A stretch of DNA of 64,000 nucleotides from Acanthaster planci (lineage: Eukaryota > Echinodermata > Asteroidea > Valvatida > Acanthasteridae): positions 2,254,920 through 2,318,919 of the forward strand of contig NW_019091366.1 of assembly GCF_001949145.1 (NCBI RefSeq). The letters are read 5' to 3'. Position 1 is the stretch's first letter. Every line of letters begins with the position of its first letter. The notes beneath the pieces were generated by a model that saw only the letters and a program-made list of their open reading frames with translations, was not told where the DNA came from and searched no databases. Of the stretch, positions 12,960 through 25,860 are shown in pieces. The position numbers were made by a program, and so were the translations under genes.

Positions 12960-13450
12960 TATTTTATGTGTGTCCTCTCCATCTGGGGATGTTCAAAGGC
13001 GCAATTACAAAGTTACATAAATATTACAATAAGAATTCATTACAATTACAGTTATATACAAAATCATAAGAAGTCAAAAAGATATACGAAAACTAGGAGT
13101 AAGCAAGTCAAAAAGATATACGAAAACTAGGAGTAAGCAAATACACATGAAAGCTAAAAATCACACAGCGAACAAAATTACGGACCAGAGCTGATTCCAA
13201 CAAAGAGAACCCTTCAACTTGACACCGAAAAAAACTAAATAAACTCAAATAGACACCAGCAAAATACACAATTAAAAATAAACAGGGGGTAAGACTGAGT
13301 TTTTTGAGACCCAAATGCCTCTTTGAACAAGTGTGTCTTCAGTTGTTTTTTGAAAGTACCCAACGATTCAACCTCCCTTGCGACAAGTGGTAGCGCATTC
13401 CACAACTTTGGGGCAGCTGAAGCAGCTGAACTTACTGTGCAAAGTGACAC
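12960..13450 (-). mobile_element. 5'-truncated non-LTR retrotransposon (LINE) 3' end, CR1/L2-like
   Basis: On the - strand, 13450-13235 encodes the typical C-terminal tail of a LINE reverse-transcriptase ORF2, with APKLWNALP then LGTFKKQLKTHLFKEAF. Short open 3' UTR-like sequence follows, ending in GCGCCTTTGAACA near 12995, a word common at the 3' ends of CR1/L2-type LINEs in deuterostomes. Upstream of about 13455 the frame hits a stop and the resemblance is lost, so almost all of the reverse transcriptase, and any endonuclease, is missing. It is a dead insertion. The clade assignment is tentative. Confidence 0.7.
13071..13138. repeat. 34-bp tandem duplication in the LINE tail
   Basis: Two identical 34-bp copies, 13071-13104 and 13105-13138, beginning AAGTCAAAAAGATATACG. 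They lie in the presumed 3' UTR of the LINE remnant. Perfect identity suggests a recent duplication. Confidence 0.9.
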
Positions 13451-13455
13451 ATTTG

Positions 13456-16400
13456 ATCAGCTCATACAGTTTTCCATCTTTTTTTCCGAGTAAATGTACT
13501 CCTGAGTGAAGTTAAATGATAAATTGAAAGTGCAGCAGACCCGAGTAAAACGGAAAACCGACCGAATAGTTTCACGTGCATATCCTGTAAGGTGGAGTTG
13601 AATGGCGCGCGGGAAATAGTTTTCTTCAGAGAAATTTCCTACAAACCGTCGATATGATACAATACCAAGGTCTTCCAGATCGTGTAGGTGTGAGCCTGTG
13701 TGGAATAAGTTGTGTGGAAACGAAATTAGAGCATGATTGCTAATTAGAAAGGGCGTGTACGTACCTTCGTGCTTACGCCTTGGTTTGGACGAAAACACCC
13801 ACAAGGCCACGAGAGCTAAATGCAGCAGTAACCGTCCAGCCGTAACACGTCAGTAATTGATATAAAGGTATAAAAGTTAGAGGACGTCGTGGAAATTACG
13901 GTGGCCGCTTTGATGTGATATCCAGAGAATAATCAATGAGCCAGATTATTGTCGTTTCCGGACCAATCAGTGTGTTCACTCGCCCGTTTTGTGGTAGAAT
14001 ACCGTTTTTTTTGTTAGTGGACGGTTTTATGTTTGGTGTGACTGTGCGGCTAGTGCTGCGAAGGATATACCGTTGCTTGCCTTTGTGAAAAATTAATTGC
14101 TTAATTTCGATTGTGAGTTGGCGTGATTTAAAGGTAATTATGACGTGTGAACGAAAACGAGCACCACTTGAACAATCCCATGACCTTCTACCCTAGCCGT
14201 GGGAAAAGTAGTTTGTGTGTGTCGTCAGTATTCTGTCTGACCAATACAGGTGTGTGTGTCAAGTGACTTGTTAAAAAGGGATTTAACTTAAAGAGGCAGC
14301 GTTTACTTCAATAAATTTTCAAAATTTATGTAAATTTATTTACCATGTTGATTCAATGTTTATGTTGCTGTGTCGGTCGTTTAAATCTGGTTATTGGTGA
14401 GTTGTTGATCTAGTTTGCTGAAGATTGTTGGTTGAATGGTCGGGTTGTCTACTTCGTGGTATTTTGCTTAGCCGATGGCTTTGCATGGTTAATTGATTGA
14501 TCAGCCCGGGTTTTCATTGCTCTGACTTCATCATTAACTTTAATAATTGCAAAAATATGTGCTTGACGTTTTGCTTGTTTTTGCCGAAGCAGATCAGTTC
14601 TATTTTCAAGGACACTGTGCTACAGACCAGCAACCCTGCAGGTATATAACGATTATGAAAAAAACTTTTGTGGTGTTTAATCATATGTTGGATATTGTAC
14701 CACAGATTTGTAAAAAATGATACCCGCGGAGACTCGTCCATGAAATCTGGGTGTGTATTAGAACCTGCCCTCACAATGGGTTCAATCAATCAATCATTTG
14801 ACAAACTAAAATCTATTCCCACCCAAATGTTTGTGTTAGTGTCTCTTTTCAATCATTAGGATAGAGACACTATTTTTCCAGCCCCCACAATTCGAGTAAA
14901 TAGACCCACCGGTCACAATAGGTGCACCGTGAAAACGAGACTTCCAGACATTTCTGTACCATTTTTCAGATGACCTGGCCTGTTCTCAAAGAAACCACCG
15001 GCGTGTTTATAAATTTGCGTAAAATTTCTTCACCCGGGTTAATTTACCGAATAATGCATTGTCCGTTTTTGTGTCGATGATGTTATCCCCTGTCACCATG
15101 TTGTCAGTGGTTATTTTGGTGTGAAATATTGTGTTTTTCCAAACTTCAAAAAGACAAGGGAAGTCTGACCCGTTTACACGCTGTGACCAGACTGAACACA
15201 GACAGGTAGTGTTTATTTGTTTGGGAGATTTTGGGGAACAATATTTTCACAAGTATTCAGTGTGCCTATTTGGTTCTTTTTTCAACAGCACGCATTCAGG
15301 CTTGCTAGCCAGATGTGTCTTCTCATGAAAATTTAGTTTTGTTATGACTGTGATTTTGCTTTCTTCAAAATTCGTTGTTAACGAGGTTGGCAATCTTTTT
15401 TCACATCGCTTGGTTTTTTAACTCATCGTCTGATATCAACCACTTCTCAAATTGCCCACATTTCAAACCAATCCTCACATATATTGATCTGGATTATCCA
15501 GATTAGAAATGAAGCATGTGGAACCGGTTGTGTGATTGGAAAACATTGTGCATTTTTGTAAAGAGACTCGTTTATTTTTTTTTTTAGACTTTTCTTAGCG
15601 GAGACATTTGCGTTAAAAGGTTATAGCCTTAACCCCATGCTTAGCGGAATTTGATTATGTCTATAGTTTCTTCAAAGCAGGTTTTTAAGTTTTGAGCTAG
15701 ACACGGTCCTAATGACACTCGGCCATGTCATGTTCCTCGCCGATAAGTTACAAGTCACGGGTACCAGTCCACTTAATGATAATAGAAGTTGATATGAATT
15801 GTTTCATGCTTGTCATGTTTTGTGTTTCTTAAATATACAATATTTTTGTCTTTTCAGCAAATGGACAAAAGTTGTATAATGACGTTTGTCTCATTGGAAA
15901 TACGCATCCTTTTTTAACATCAGACTTGTCACACTCTGACAACTACACGTATAAATTGATTTTTAAGACGAAAAAGATTTACAAAATTCCCCCATTGTCC
16001 AACAGAAAGGACTTTCTCACCTTTGTGAGGTCAGAACTTTATTTCATAGGCCTATTTGTCATCATTGGTCCTCGAAGCCGCTGTCGTCAATACATTGAAC
16101 AATGCATTTATATCTTTTCAACGTTGCGGCGATTGGAAAGAATAAATCGACAATTTCCAATAAATGGCTAGGTTAGTTGTTCGCTCTGTACGTGCATCGT
16201 TGGGAAAAACACAAATTTGATAAATGACTACAGCGATTGTCCTTTTATGTTACAGATTTTTGCAGGAAAAAGTGCGGTCGACATTCTCAAACAAAAAGCC
16301 CATCCCTGGCGTGGTTAAAGATAATGATATTAATTCCGATCAATGAAGATTTGAATTTGATTTACCAACAAAAGACGGAGCAGGCCTGCAATTGTTGGTG

Positions 16401-18460
16401 GCAATTTCCGGCGCGAGTGTAAAACTCCCTTCATCATTATTCATCCATTTCACGAATGCAACAACAAACGACTGCCCGCTAAATTGTGTTTTAGATTGAT
16501 TACACAAAGCCATGGATTCATCCGACTTTAACTTTACACTGTAATTTTCAAATTAGCGCTTTGTTGCCGTTTGTCGCCGGGGTGACATTTTTTACGCGTC
16601 CCTGTCCAACGTCACTCTCCGCCGGGAAAAATTGGTCTGACAAAATTATCTTGTCATTTCGATGTTTTCAAACAACTGCTAAAATGCATTTATGAACTTG
16701 TCCGCTTACGTGCGGCCTCACCTTCTGAATTTGCAAATTTCTACTTTCTTGTTTGGGCCAAGAGCGGCACGTTCTTAAAATGGGAAACAGATAAGTATGA
16801 CAATATGGCAGATCGAGTCTGGGTCACTTTTGCAGAAGGACTCACCTCACAGTCTTAAGCCGATATTGACTTTCTGCACGAATCGGATAAGCAGAGAAGT
16901 TCTGCTTACCTTTTTGTGGTTCAGAATTCTTTGGCCATATATTGCCAGCAGCAAACCTTCCACGTTGTTACTTTGGTAACAGTTTGGTTAAGGAATAAGC
17001 TATACTTGTTTTCCCCATAGTAGTATGTTTCTGCCCAGAGAATTGGTTTTGAGATATGAAAAAGCATACAGGTGATTTTGGGTTTGTTTTGTTCAATGTA
17101 TGTGGTAAACTATTTTTCTGGTTGACGGAATGCATTTAACAAGGACAATATTGTGGATTTCAGAAGGGAGGTTTGTCCTTCATCTAGTGATAAGTTCATT
17201 TTAGAGACTAAGTTGTGTAGAAAAGTGCTGGAAAGTGCAGTTGACAAAGGTTTACGCTGCGTAAAGTGCATAAGATGTAACATGAATTTAGTAGTCGTCG
17301 AAAAGATAACTTGGTCGTGTCTAAGTGTCAGCCAAAACCTATTACAGGCCTGTCCGGCTGTGGAATTGCCTCCAAATCTCCTCTCTTGACTGGCACAAAA
17401 TCGGGCATAAATGACCGGTATTATCCATCAAACAAGATCAGAAATTAGCCCGAGCTGGCTCGATAGCGAGAAGCTAAGCGGATTGGGTAGAAAATGCGTG
17501 CTAAGTCGTCACACTGTGCGCTCCATGGGGTTTAAGCCAAGCACAAGTGGCGAGGAAAACGTATATAAGCGATCTGTGTTGCTGCTCGCTGGTTATGGTC
17601 CCACAATGCAAAGCGAAAAAAAAAATCATGACACATTAATGCTGTTATTAGCTTAGCTACTTTAGGCCTCTAGCACATCATTGTAACAAGATAAACGTCA
17701 TGGGGGTTGACATGTTGAAACCCATTCCAGTGACGTCCATAAGTAATCGATTTAAAATTCGTTAACTGATGAACCATTCAAACTGTGTATCCTTGTAAAT
17801 GCTTATGCGAGTTGAGGATATAGATTGCGTGTCTTCAGATATTACGACATCATATTGTTAGTTTTGGCCAGTTGTTCTGAAATACATTTCATATTCTACC
17901 CGTTGCAGGGTAAAACTGGTCGCTGTAATAGACTTATTATGTTCAAATATTGTATCCCTGACTATGAAAATCGTTCAGGAGTTTATAGTATGAAGTTGTA
18001 GATTATACAACTCCTCAATTAAGGCAGTAAAATGTCTACTTAGGCCTACCCAAACGAGCTACATGTGTACTCCTTTATTGTAATGGTATGTATTGCTGAC
18101 ATTTCGCGTAGTGATTTGCCGTTGTGTGTAATGAACGGTCGCTAGTTACAGTGTATTAAGTCCCATAATTTGTATGAATGAAAGCGACCAACACGAGTTA
18201 TTACAAGAAGTGGCCGATCCTTTTCCCCAAATCGATCCGTATATTGTTAGACAAGTTTGTCGATGACGTGTCTACGCGCAGCGTGCAGGAAAACGTGCAG
18301 CGAAAGACGAGCAGGACGATTGAAGTTAAACGATAAATAAGTTCTACCTTGCGGCATGATTCTGACACAGGACCGGCCTTAGAAAAACTTAAAAAGAAGG
18401 GGGAAAGCTGCACACATCAAATTTGTTGGCAATGATGAGACATATCCCCTTAATTACTTG
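13456..18460. other. Noncoding, no gene recognised
   Basis: AT-rich. The - strand frame 13457-13810 abuts the LINE remnant but shows no reverse-transcriptase motifs. GCGCGGGAAA (E2F-like) lies near 13607 and CGTGGGAA (CSL-like) at 14198-14205. ATCTGGATTATCCAGAT (15487-15503) is a perfect dyad containing the Otx-type core GGATTA. The 17400-17600 stretch is somewhat GC-richer without a recognisable product. Confidence 0.5.
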
Positions 18461-18469
18461 ATTTGGGGC

Positions 18470-18740
18470 CCTGTGTGGATGCTCCATTTCCAAGGGAAGT
18501 CTAATGCAATTTGCTTTGTTTATGTAGGAAAGCAGCGGTGGGTTCGCATCTCCGCTAATTTTATCAACCGTGCGCGTCCTGCAGAAGCCATGGGCGTAAT
18601 TGGATTGGTGGCCCCGGCTGTGCCTCTTGCTCTTCGTGCTACTCACGGAGAAGGGAGGAAAACCTTCCCTGGCTGGCGGGCCGATTGTGCTTTTTTGCAG
18701 GTGGATGAACCTCACGACCCAAAGCTGTGTCAGCGGTTTC
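18470..18740. promoter_or_regulatory. GC-richer candidate regulatory island
   Basis: Balanced composition with long overlapping open frames on both strands (18458-18751 + and 18389-18715 -), neither resembling a known family. A TTTTTTGCAG|GTGGATG junction-like word lies near 18702. It could be an enhancer or, less likely, part of an unrecognised exon. Confidence 0.2.
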
Positions 18741-20399
18741 TTGGTTATTAAAAAATGTTTGGCCGAATTGGGCAGCGCCGATCGACATGTACTTTCTTGT
18801 CACATGAAACAATTACCCGGCAGTTGGAGACCTGTTATCTCCTCTATTTAGGTTGTTACTGTCCACAAACGCGCTATTATTTTCACAATAGCAAATTAAA
18901 TGCCTAGCTGTTTCAACCTTGGAAAGTGTTTAAGTTGGAATAAAACAGCGTCTTCATATTCAAGAACAAACCACCATAATGTAAGTTAGGAATATAGGAT
19001 TGTGTTTTACCTCCAATTGTACTTTTGGCGGACACGATGTTTCATTCAATATTCATTCACTTTTATCACATTCTCCACGCCTGAGTTTTGTCATTGTCAT
19101 CTGCGTTTAGGAACAAGCGAGAGAGAGACCGACCCTCCACTATGACAAGTTATTTCCCCTTTCTGAAGGAAACTGTACGCATGAACGGGTGTCTTTCTGA
19201 TCAAACCAGGCAGAACCTTTACTATCATTTCCCCCTTCCCAATTCAAGCAAACAATTCCTGTGCAACTTTGCCGTTTCTTGTACCAAATTAACCAAAAGG
19301 TGGACGGTAGGGTCCCACGTGTATCATCTGAGTGATTGTAATCAAGAAATAGAAATTAATGCACACTTCATTAGTGTTGTGTTTCTATTACCATTTGTTC
19401 AACGGCGCGGGTAAGGTTCACTAATGGGTAAACAAAAGTGATTGTTGTATTTCCTGATTTTCACACTTCTTCCGTCCTTTTCCCCTTATCTGTCACCTTT
19501 TAACGTGAACATACTTTGTGCACGCTTTTGACGAATTACAACTGGTATGATGTATGTTATTTCATGGCCAAAATGGTTTCACAGATGTTGAATTGATACC
19601 ACCCTAAAATATGTCCTAAATCATGACGTGATATTGTTTTTGTAACGTTATATCCAGTCTCACACGTGCCGCCATTTTTCGCTGGTTCAAACTGTCCAAA
19701 GCGCTTCAGTGATCACGGCAGTAGGTCGTCACTTGGAGCGCTACACATCAGTAATTTCACACTCGGGTATTAATTTGTGTAAACCTGTCTGGTCATCATT
19801 AGCAATCTGGGCATAATTTTGGTTAGGCCGAAGTTGGAAATCTGTATGGTTGTTTTGTTGATTTGAATCCAGTGATACTTTGTAAATGACTTTATTGAGA
19901 GGAGTTGTGTGTCGATGTTGATGGTGAAGATTCTTTTTTTTTAATGCAAATCAATTGCACAAAGCATGTGCAGCGGAAAAATCCGAATTGTATCCGAATT
20001 GTGTCCGAATTGTATGCTGTGCATTCATAGCCCTGAACTGCAAGCAAATAATTCTAAGAATGAAGGCATTCCTTGACCATTGGTAATCATGTTTTACGCT
20101 GCATACCCGCCTTGATGTTGCGTTTCTTTCTTCCAGACGCAAGACAGGAGCAAAACAATTGTAGTAAGTCACCTGCTCAAGGACACAAATAGGGCACTCC
20201 TTGGGTTCTCATTCCCAATTACAACCATCAAGGCTGAAATCGCAGTTGGGTCATTTTGCCTACCACTGTTTATAAAGTAGAATTCACATCCCCCAATGTT
20301 ATACCCGCAAGTTCCCATGGCAATGTTGGTCGAATTATTTACCTTAATTTTTTTTTTTTGCCAAGGACCCAACCTACTTCTCATCACTAAGCAGCAATC
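18741..20399. other. Noncoding, with an 11-bp triple tandem repeat
   Basis: AT-rich with no gene-like frame. The only notable structure is the ATCCGAATTGT repeat at 19981-20013. Confidence 0.5.
19981..20013. repeat. 11-bp tandem repeat, three copies
   Basis: ATCCGAATTGT occurs at 19981-19991 and 19992-20002, and as GTCCGAATTGT at 20003-20013. The period is close to one helical turn, so any site in the unit would recur on the same DNA face. Confidence 0.9.
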
Positions 20400-20640
20400 A
20401 TCATCTCCCACACAGAATCACTCTCCAAACAATTAAGCCCGGCCCTGGCGAGTCTACATGGCTCTTTAAATGCCCCCTGAATATTACGACATCGATTAGA
20501 CAGCGGTCGTTCCCAATGTTGTTCCAAACCGAACCGAAAAAAACTCAGCGGTAGCCGGCCCGCTAAGCGAACGATCGCGCCTACCGCTTGTGGTAACAGC
20601 TGAGCTCGGCTAACGGCTCGCGCAATGTAATAAGAGGTGT
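20400..20640. promoter_or_regulatory. CpG-richer candidate regulatory island
   Basis: Holds several CpG words and a Runx-type TGTGGTAA near 20590 next to a CAGCTG E-box. The - strand frame 20387-20680 is open but resembles nothing known. Confidence 0.25.
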
Positions 20641-21039
20641 GTATGATAAACGGCAAGTAATATCCGCCAGCGGCCTCCAAATCATAAACTGATAGCCAGT
20701 ATGAGTGTCCACCAATTACTCCAAATTAAAGGCTACTTTCTTAATGTGAATGTCGATAGTGCAATATTTGGACAGTCGACTTGCAGCGCTGATTTCCTTT
20801 CCGATGCGTTTACACACGCAGGCTCGAGAACATCTGTAATTTGGGCTTTTTGCTGGAGCATGATTGAAGTAGTGCTGCAAAACTATCGGGTTTTTTTGTT
20901 GTTGTTAGCGCGCGTGTATGACACAGAACGGCCTCAATTTTGCATATACCGCCTGTGGCGTTCTAACCTCTCCCCGTCAAAACGTTCTTTTTGAACAAAA
21001 AACTTCCTTCCTGATTTAGCCTTCCATCAATAAAGTTTC

Positions 21040-22130
21040 CGTGCCCTAATCTGGTGGAGAGTTAGATAATCGGCCGTAAACGATGTAAGCTTGCAGCAGG
21101 CGCAAAGTAGTCGCCAGCCTGTCAAAATGGGACCCGTCCATTCCAATTAAACGCACCGTCCAATCGAATATGAAGCTCGTAAGGACCTACTTGAAGGTGA
21201 GAACTTCTGAGATTTGATTAAATTATTACAGCTTGTAGTAGGCGTCGAGGGACGAATAGTTTGGGCAAGGTGTCACAATCTACACGTTGTCCGTATTAAG
21301 TGTGAAACATTCCTACTTACGTCCAATGATATTAACTAGTGAGTTTCAAGGATGGAGCACTCGAGTGCACTCAAAATACATAAATGTGTACATTTAAATG
21401 GTTCTTCGCATGAGTACGACCACTCTACTTTCCTGAGATTTACATTTGCACTATACATGGCGTCCAATTCGAACATTAAATCCGTTTTTGAAAACCCACC
21501 CTCATAGATCCAGTAATGTCATCTTTGTGAAGCTTATCATGAAGAACGAGGTTCATTGAATTTTCGTAGAAGCACTTTTAAACCCTGCAGCTTCCCGATA
21601 CTCCGTTCCTGTCGTAATTATATTTCTGCCTCATATTTTGTTGATTTTCCCCTCTAGCTTCGTGCAGCCGGCCGAGTGCAGGTCCCCAGCGTATAACCGC
21701 CAATTAATGCATCATCAAGATGCTCTAAATTCGTTAATTTGCCCTAGTAACAGGGGACCCGACTAATTGAATCAGGCCAGGCCAATTTTGGCGGGAAAGG
21801 CTCCCGGTGTCCAACTCGCGCAGTTCGTCCTAGGCTGTTGACATTGCCCGTCGAGACACGAACAGAGCCCCGGCATAATTTGGCGGGAAACAGAAAATAT
21901 ACATGCAAATTTGGCGCGTCATTTCCTGGGCATTTACACTCGGATGTGTATTGATATGCTAATTAAGATATGTGAATGAAAACCAAATTTATCCGCAGAG
22001 AAAAGTCCACAGTGGGTAATTCCAAAATGCGCCACAATGGCTCCCATGTGTGCCGTTTTAATATTAATGTGTGGGACAAATATCTTTAATAACCTCGCTG
22101 CCTCTTCTTAATATCAATAAAGTGGTTTCG
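21040..22130. promoter_or_regulatory. Candidate enhancer with paired E2F consensus and octamer site
   Basis: About 1.1 kb of balanced composition, rich in TAATTA-type homeodomain words. TTTGGCGGGAAA, the full E2F consensus, occurs twice in the same orientation (21787-21798 and 21879-21890). A third TTTGGCGC half-site directly follows an octamer ATGCAAAT at about 21903. GCTAATTAAG and TAATATCAATAAAG words follow. It lies about 7 kb upstream of the Emx start. The enhancer function and the Emx target are inferred. Confidence 0.35.
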
Positions 22131-24599
22131 AATTTCATGCATTTTTCTTAGTTTGACATATTCCAGACGTTTGATTATTCAGCCTTTACTCTGTAACTGA
22201 AACAAGAATTAAAGTACAAACAACCAATCTTGAATTTTTAAACGCTCCTACTTTGCTGAACCTTTATGCTTTCTGACCAGCTAAAGGATATTCAACTTAC
22301 GCCTTTATGTCCCCGTGCCAGTGACCCTGTGATCCAAGGATAAATTCACAGTGCGCGGGGAAAAAAACTTAATTTATGTTTTCAGATAAAGGGATTTGCA
22401 AATTACTTTGGCAATTGTGTGAGTAAACATCCGTTTGCATATAAGTAGTTGAGGCCAGACAGTATTTTTGTTCACTTGGCTCAAGTTATATAGAAGAAAC
22501 ATGGATGACTGCAAGGGTGTTACCGTCGATTCATATTAACATGACCCATCTTTGCCACAGATTGATCAAGGTTGGCCTCTCTGTTTTGAATTGACTTTCA
22601 AGAAAGTGACTTTGAATCTGATTGGACCGTTTTCCCGACTTAAAATATCATGTGAATATTAATTAGGGTGTGACCTTGGCCATTATTGAATTAAGCTTGA
22701 CATGCATATTCATGACTAGCTAGCCTTGGATGATCTCAGATGGCTGCGACGTGATTTGGACACTGGCAAATTCGTTTCCCACTAGCAAATTGGAAAATTC
22801 AATTTGCTGTGTGGCCGGTCGGCTTTTAACTATGCAGTCAGCAGTTTGCAGCTCCCTACTTTCAGTAAATTGAAAACAAACAGTCCCTGCTTGTAGCAAG
22901 TCTTTATCATTTCTGCTTCTTGTTGGGTCCATTTTGTGTTGTATTGTTTGCAAAACCAGTTCATTGTTTTCTTACATACGTTGTCCAGTAACATGCTGAG
23001 ATGATTACACAGGCCCACACATGACATCTGTGGTTTTCAAATTCGCAGATAAGGGAATCGATATATCTTGTATCGTTATTTCTTGCCTCCAAAGAATGAG
23101 GATGTATAGTCTGGTGTCATTGACGTCATGCACATCTTGCCTTGCGATGAGTACAGTGTGTTAGGGACCATGACAAAATGGCCGTCATATGGCATTCGTT
23201 ATCGGCTTATAAAACGCTTATAATATTCATATCATAATTTGTGTAATAAAGTACTCCATGACAAAATAATTTGGGGAAAGATGTTTAACACGACATGGAC
23301 AATTTTATTTGAAGGATTTTTAGGTTTAACATTTACAAAGCAATAAATTTGCTGGCGAATCCAGGAAGTCGATGAGGAGATTGTCTTTGTAATCACGTTA
23401 AATTACAGTCGGCGTTTGGCTTGATTGCTCACTGGACAGCGTATTAGTAGACCGTACTTGACTATTCACACGTTCATGGCTTGTTTTTCCAGCTTCGAGA
23501 ATTGATGAGAAGTTGAGAGAGAAATCCTAGGAGTCATGCGTGGCTGTCGATCGATTAACCTTGACCTCAGGGATAGCGCCTATACCTCCCTGTCCTCATC
23601 TGCACAATTCTCCCCGCCAGAAACCGAGTTTTTATCATCAGTTGCAAAACACTCATTGTCTGCGTGCACACGACGGTAGAAGTGATTGTTTCTTGCAGGG
23701 TTGTAAAAACCAGGATGTTGTCAAGTTTTCTGTTCGGTCAAATGAACAAACAGAATGCACTAGCTGCTGACTGGGGTGTTTTTGTCTGTAGACAGACCGC
23801 AGCGATATAAGTACAATGCTTTAACCTCAAACACCTTACACTAATCGCACATCTTACGTAAACTGTTGTGTGTTTAGTAGTTTGTACAGTAATTTATTCC
23901 GTCCTGAAGGGCGAATTGTTTTGTTTGTTGTCAGAAACAAGGAAGGTATGGCGTCGGCTTGGTCTGTTGAATTTCTTTTATCGCATTGCAATAATACAGC
24001 ATCATATCCAATAATCAATTAGAGTTTCCAATATACTTACGGTAATTCTGTCATTGTCTACGTCTTTAGGTTTTTACACTATTTGGATAGGGAAAGAATT
24101 TTTCACTAAGAAGTGAAATGAAATCATATATGCCGAAATGCAACATGACAACGATAGTTGGAATTACGATTTGATTATTTCTTGAAAGTGTAACACTTAT
24201 TAAAATATGTAATTTGTATGAGGAGGGAGTTTGCCACCTCCGACAGTTGGTAGCTTCAGATTGACAAAATTATTATCAATTTGATGATTAATTTGTCATT
24301 TTTCTCCTTCAAATTAATATTTCATGGGGACTTCTGGCATAAATGTACATCATGCAGGTGTACTTGGCTGTGTTTCATTGTTAATTACTTTATGACAATT
24401 GGCGAGAGAACTCCAAAGATTTTTCAACGTCAACTACGACCCCTTGTGCTTATACAGTTGGAGAGCAGCTAGCCACATCTATTCCCAGTGAACAGATGAA
24501 ATCGATTAGGTTTCTTTAAAGGCCTACTGAACACAATGAAGATTGCCACAAATGAAATCTTCCAGCCTGTATCACCCATGGAGTTGGTCAAACCAAGGC
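22131..24599. other. Noncoding, nothing recognised
   Basis: AT-rich. TGACCTTGG (extended ERR/NR5A half-site, - strand) lies at 22671-22679. The open frames here are short and unsupported. Confidence 0.5.
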
Positions 24600-24930
24600 T
24601 CTAGTCTTGGATCTGATCAAATTGGGTAACAAGCCTCAAACAGGCCCTGTCATTTCCTACGAGTGGTTGCACTGGGCGAATTAGGTCTCCCCGTGTAAAA
24701 AACGAGCGAGGTATGAGACCCAGAGAGCGATTCACGGCGCGCGCGCTTGAAATGACGGGGTCCGCTCTCAACCCAGGCCGAAAAAATTGACTCCTGCGGC
24801 GCCCCACAAGTTACTCAATGTAACGAAATTTGCTTGACTGTTTTCCTCGCGTTTTTGAACCGCCTTGGGCGAGTTTCAGCCTCCAGCGCTTCATACTTCC
24901 TGCAAATCAATTCCAATTTGCATTACTATT
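24600..24930. promoter_or_regulatory. CpG-rich candidate regulatory island
   Basis: Contains GGCGCGCGCGC near 24738 and CGGCGCCCC near 24798 within otherwise AT-rich DNA. The - strand frame 24601-24807 is arginine-rich with no known relatives that I recognise. Confidence 0.2.
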
Positions 24931-25499
24931 ACGAAACAATTACATTAAATGGCTTCACCCTTTCCTTTAATTGTTTGTCCTAGGGTGGCACAATACGACG
25001 CTCGGATGGGCCCATTCGCTAACACCTTGAACTCAAAATGAGGTAGCTTTTACTTTGCACTTTTTCTACTAAAAAAAACCACTCCAGACACCAGAGCATT
25101 CATTTAGAATGGACGGTTCGCATTGTTCCCCAAACTTTTCGACCGTTTTCGTGGACATCATCTTTTTTTCTCTCTCTTCAAATTGTTTTCCGCATCAATT
25201 TTTAGCCGAGAGCTTTTGCTCCAGTGTATCAGTAATTTGAAAACGTGGAACCTTTGTCTCTGTTTGAAATTTGTTCAAAGTGCTACAAGTTACAAAGTTC
25301 GTTTCCATGAGTTTTCTAAACTGACACGTTTCGACCATCGTTTTAGTGGCGAGGTTGAATTTATGTACGATGGACAACATGGAGCGATGGATCTCACCCT
25401 ACGGACAAGAAGGAAATGGAAGCATGTATCGCAGGGAGAACTAGATAATTGTAGACAACGTTCGGTCTTTTTCAACTGCGTTTGCCGTCTGTGTCCGGT
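24931..25499. other. Noncoding; unsupported 134-codon frame
   Basis: An open frame 25123-25527 (+) runs for 134 codons. Its second half is less biased in composition than its first. It does not match a family I know and no convincing splice context was found. Confidence 0.4.
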
Positions 25500-25860
25500 C
25501 GTACCGATTTCGATTTGTACGCCTTAGCTGGAAACGAATCGGGCGGCGGTCAAGCCCAATTCCTCCTATATTGATAGCCGCGTTAAGCTGGCAAGAAATC
25601 GACTTCCGCTCCGGACACAATGAAAGAGGTCACTGTAGTCCATGTCTCTCTGTCCAGTGTCCACTGACCCTCAGTCGAACAAAGTCAGCACAAGCTTGAT
25701 ATAATGACCACTATGGTCGACTGACCATTCACCCAGAAGAGATTGATTCGAGAACGGGAGGATATCAAGACACCAAGCAAGACTGAAATCCGCCGTGGCT
25801 AGCCTGGCACGTTCCGTCATGTGATCAATGACCTGTAGATAGGGATAAGCTGGCTAATTA
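25500..25860. promoter_or_regulatory. Candidate regulatory island
   Basis: Balanced composition. It includes the inverted pair ATGGTC/GACCAT (25713-25728) and a GGCGGCGG word near 25541. It lies about 3.2 kb upstream of the Emx start. No coding potential recognised. Confidence 0.2.

Noticed and set aside
13457-13810. Upstream extension of the LINE reading frame
   Set aside because: It is a different frame from the APKLWN tail and shows no reverse-transcriptase motifs.
15487-15503. 17-bp palindrome with an Otx-type core
   Set aside because: One or two palindromes with 8-bp arms are expected by chance in 64 kb, and there is no other support.
25123-25527. Possible 134-codon gene
   Set aside because: No family resemblance and no convincing splice or promoter context.
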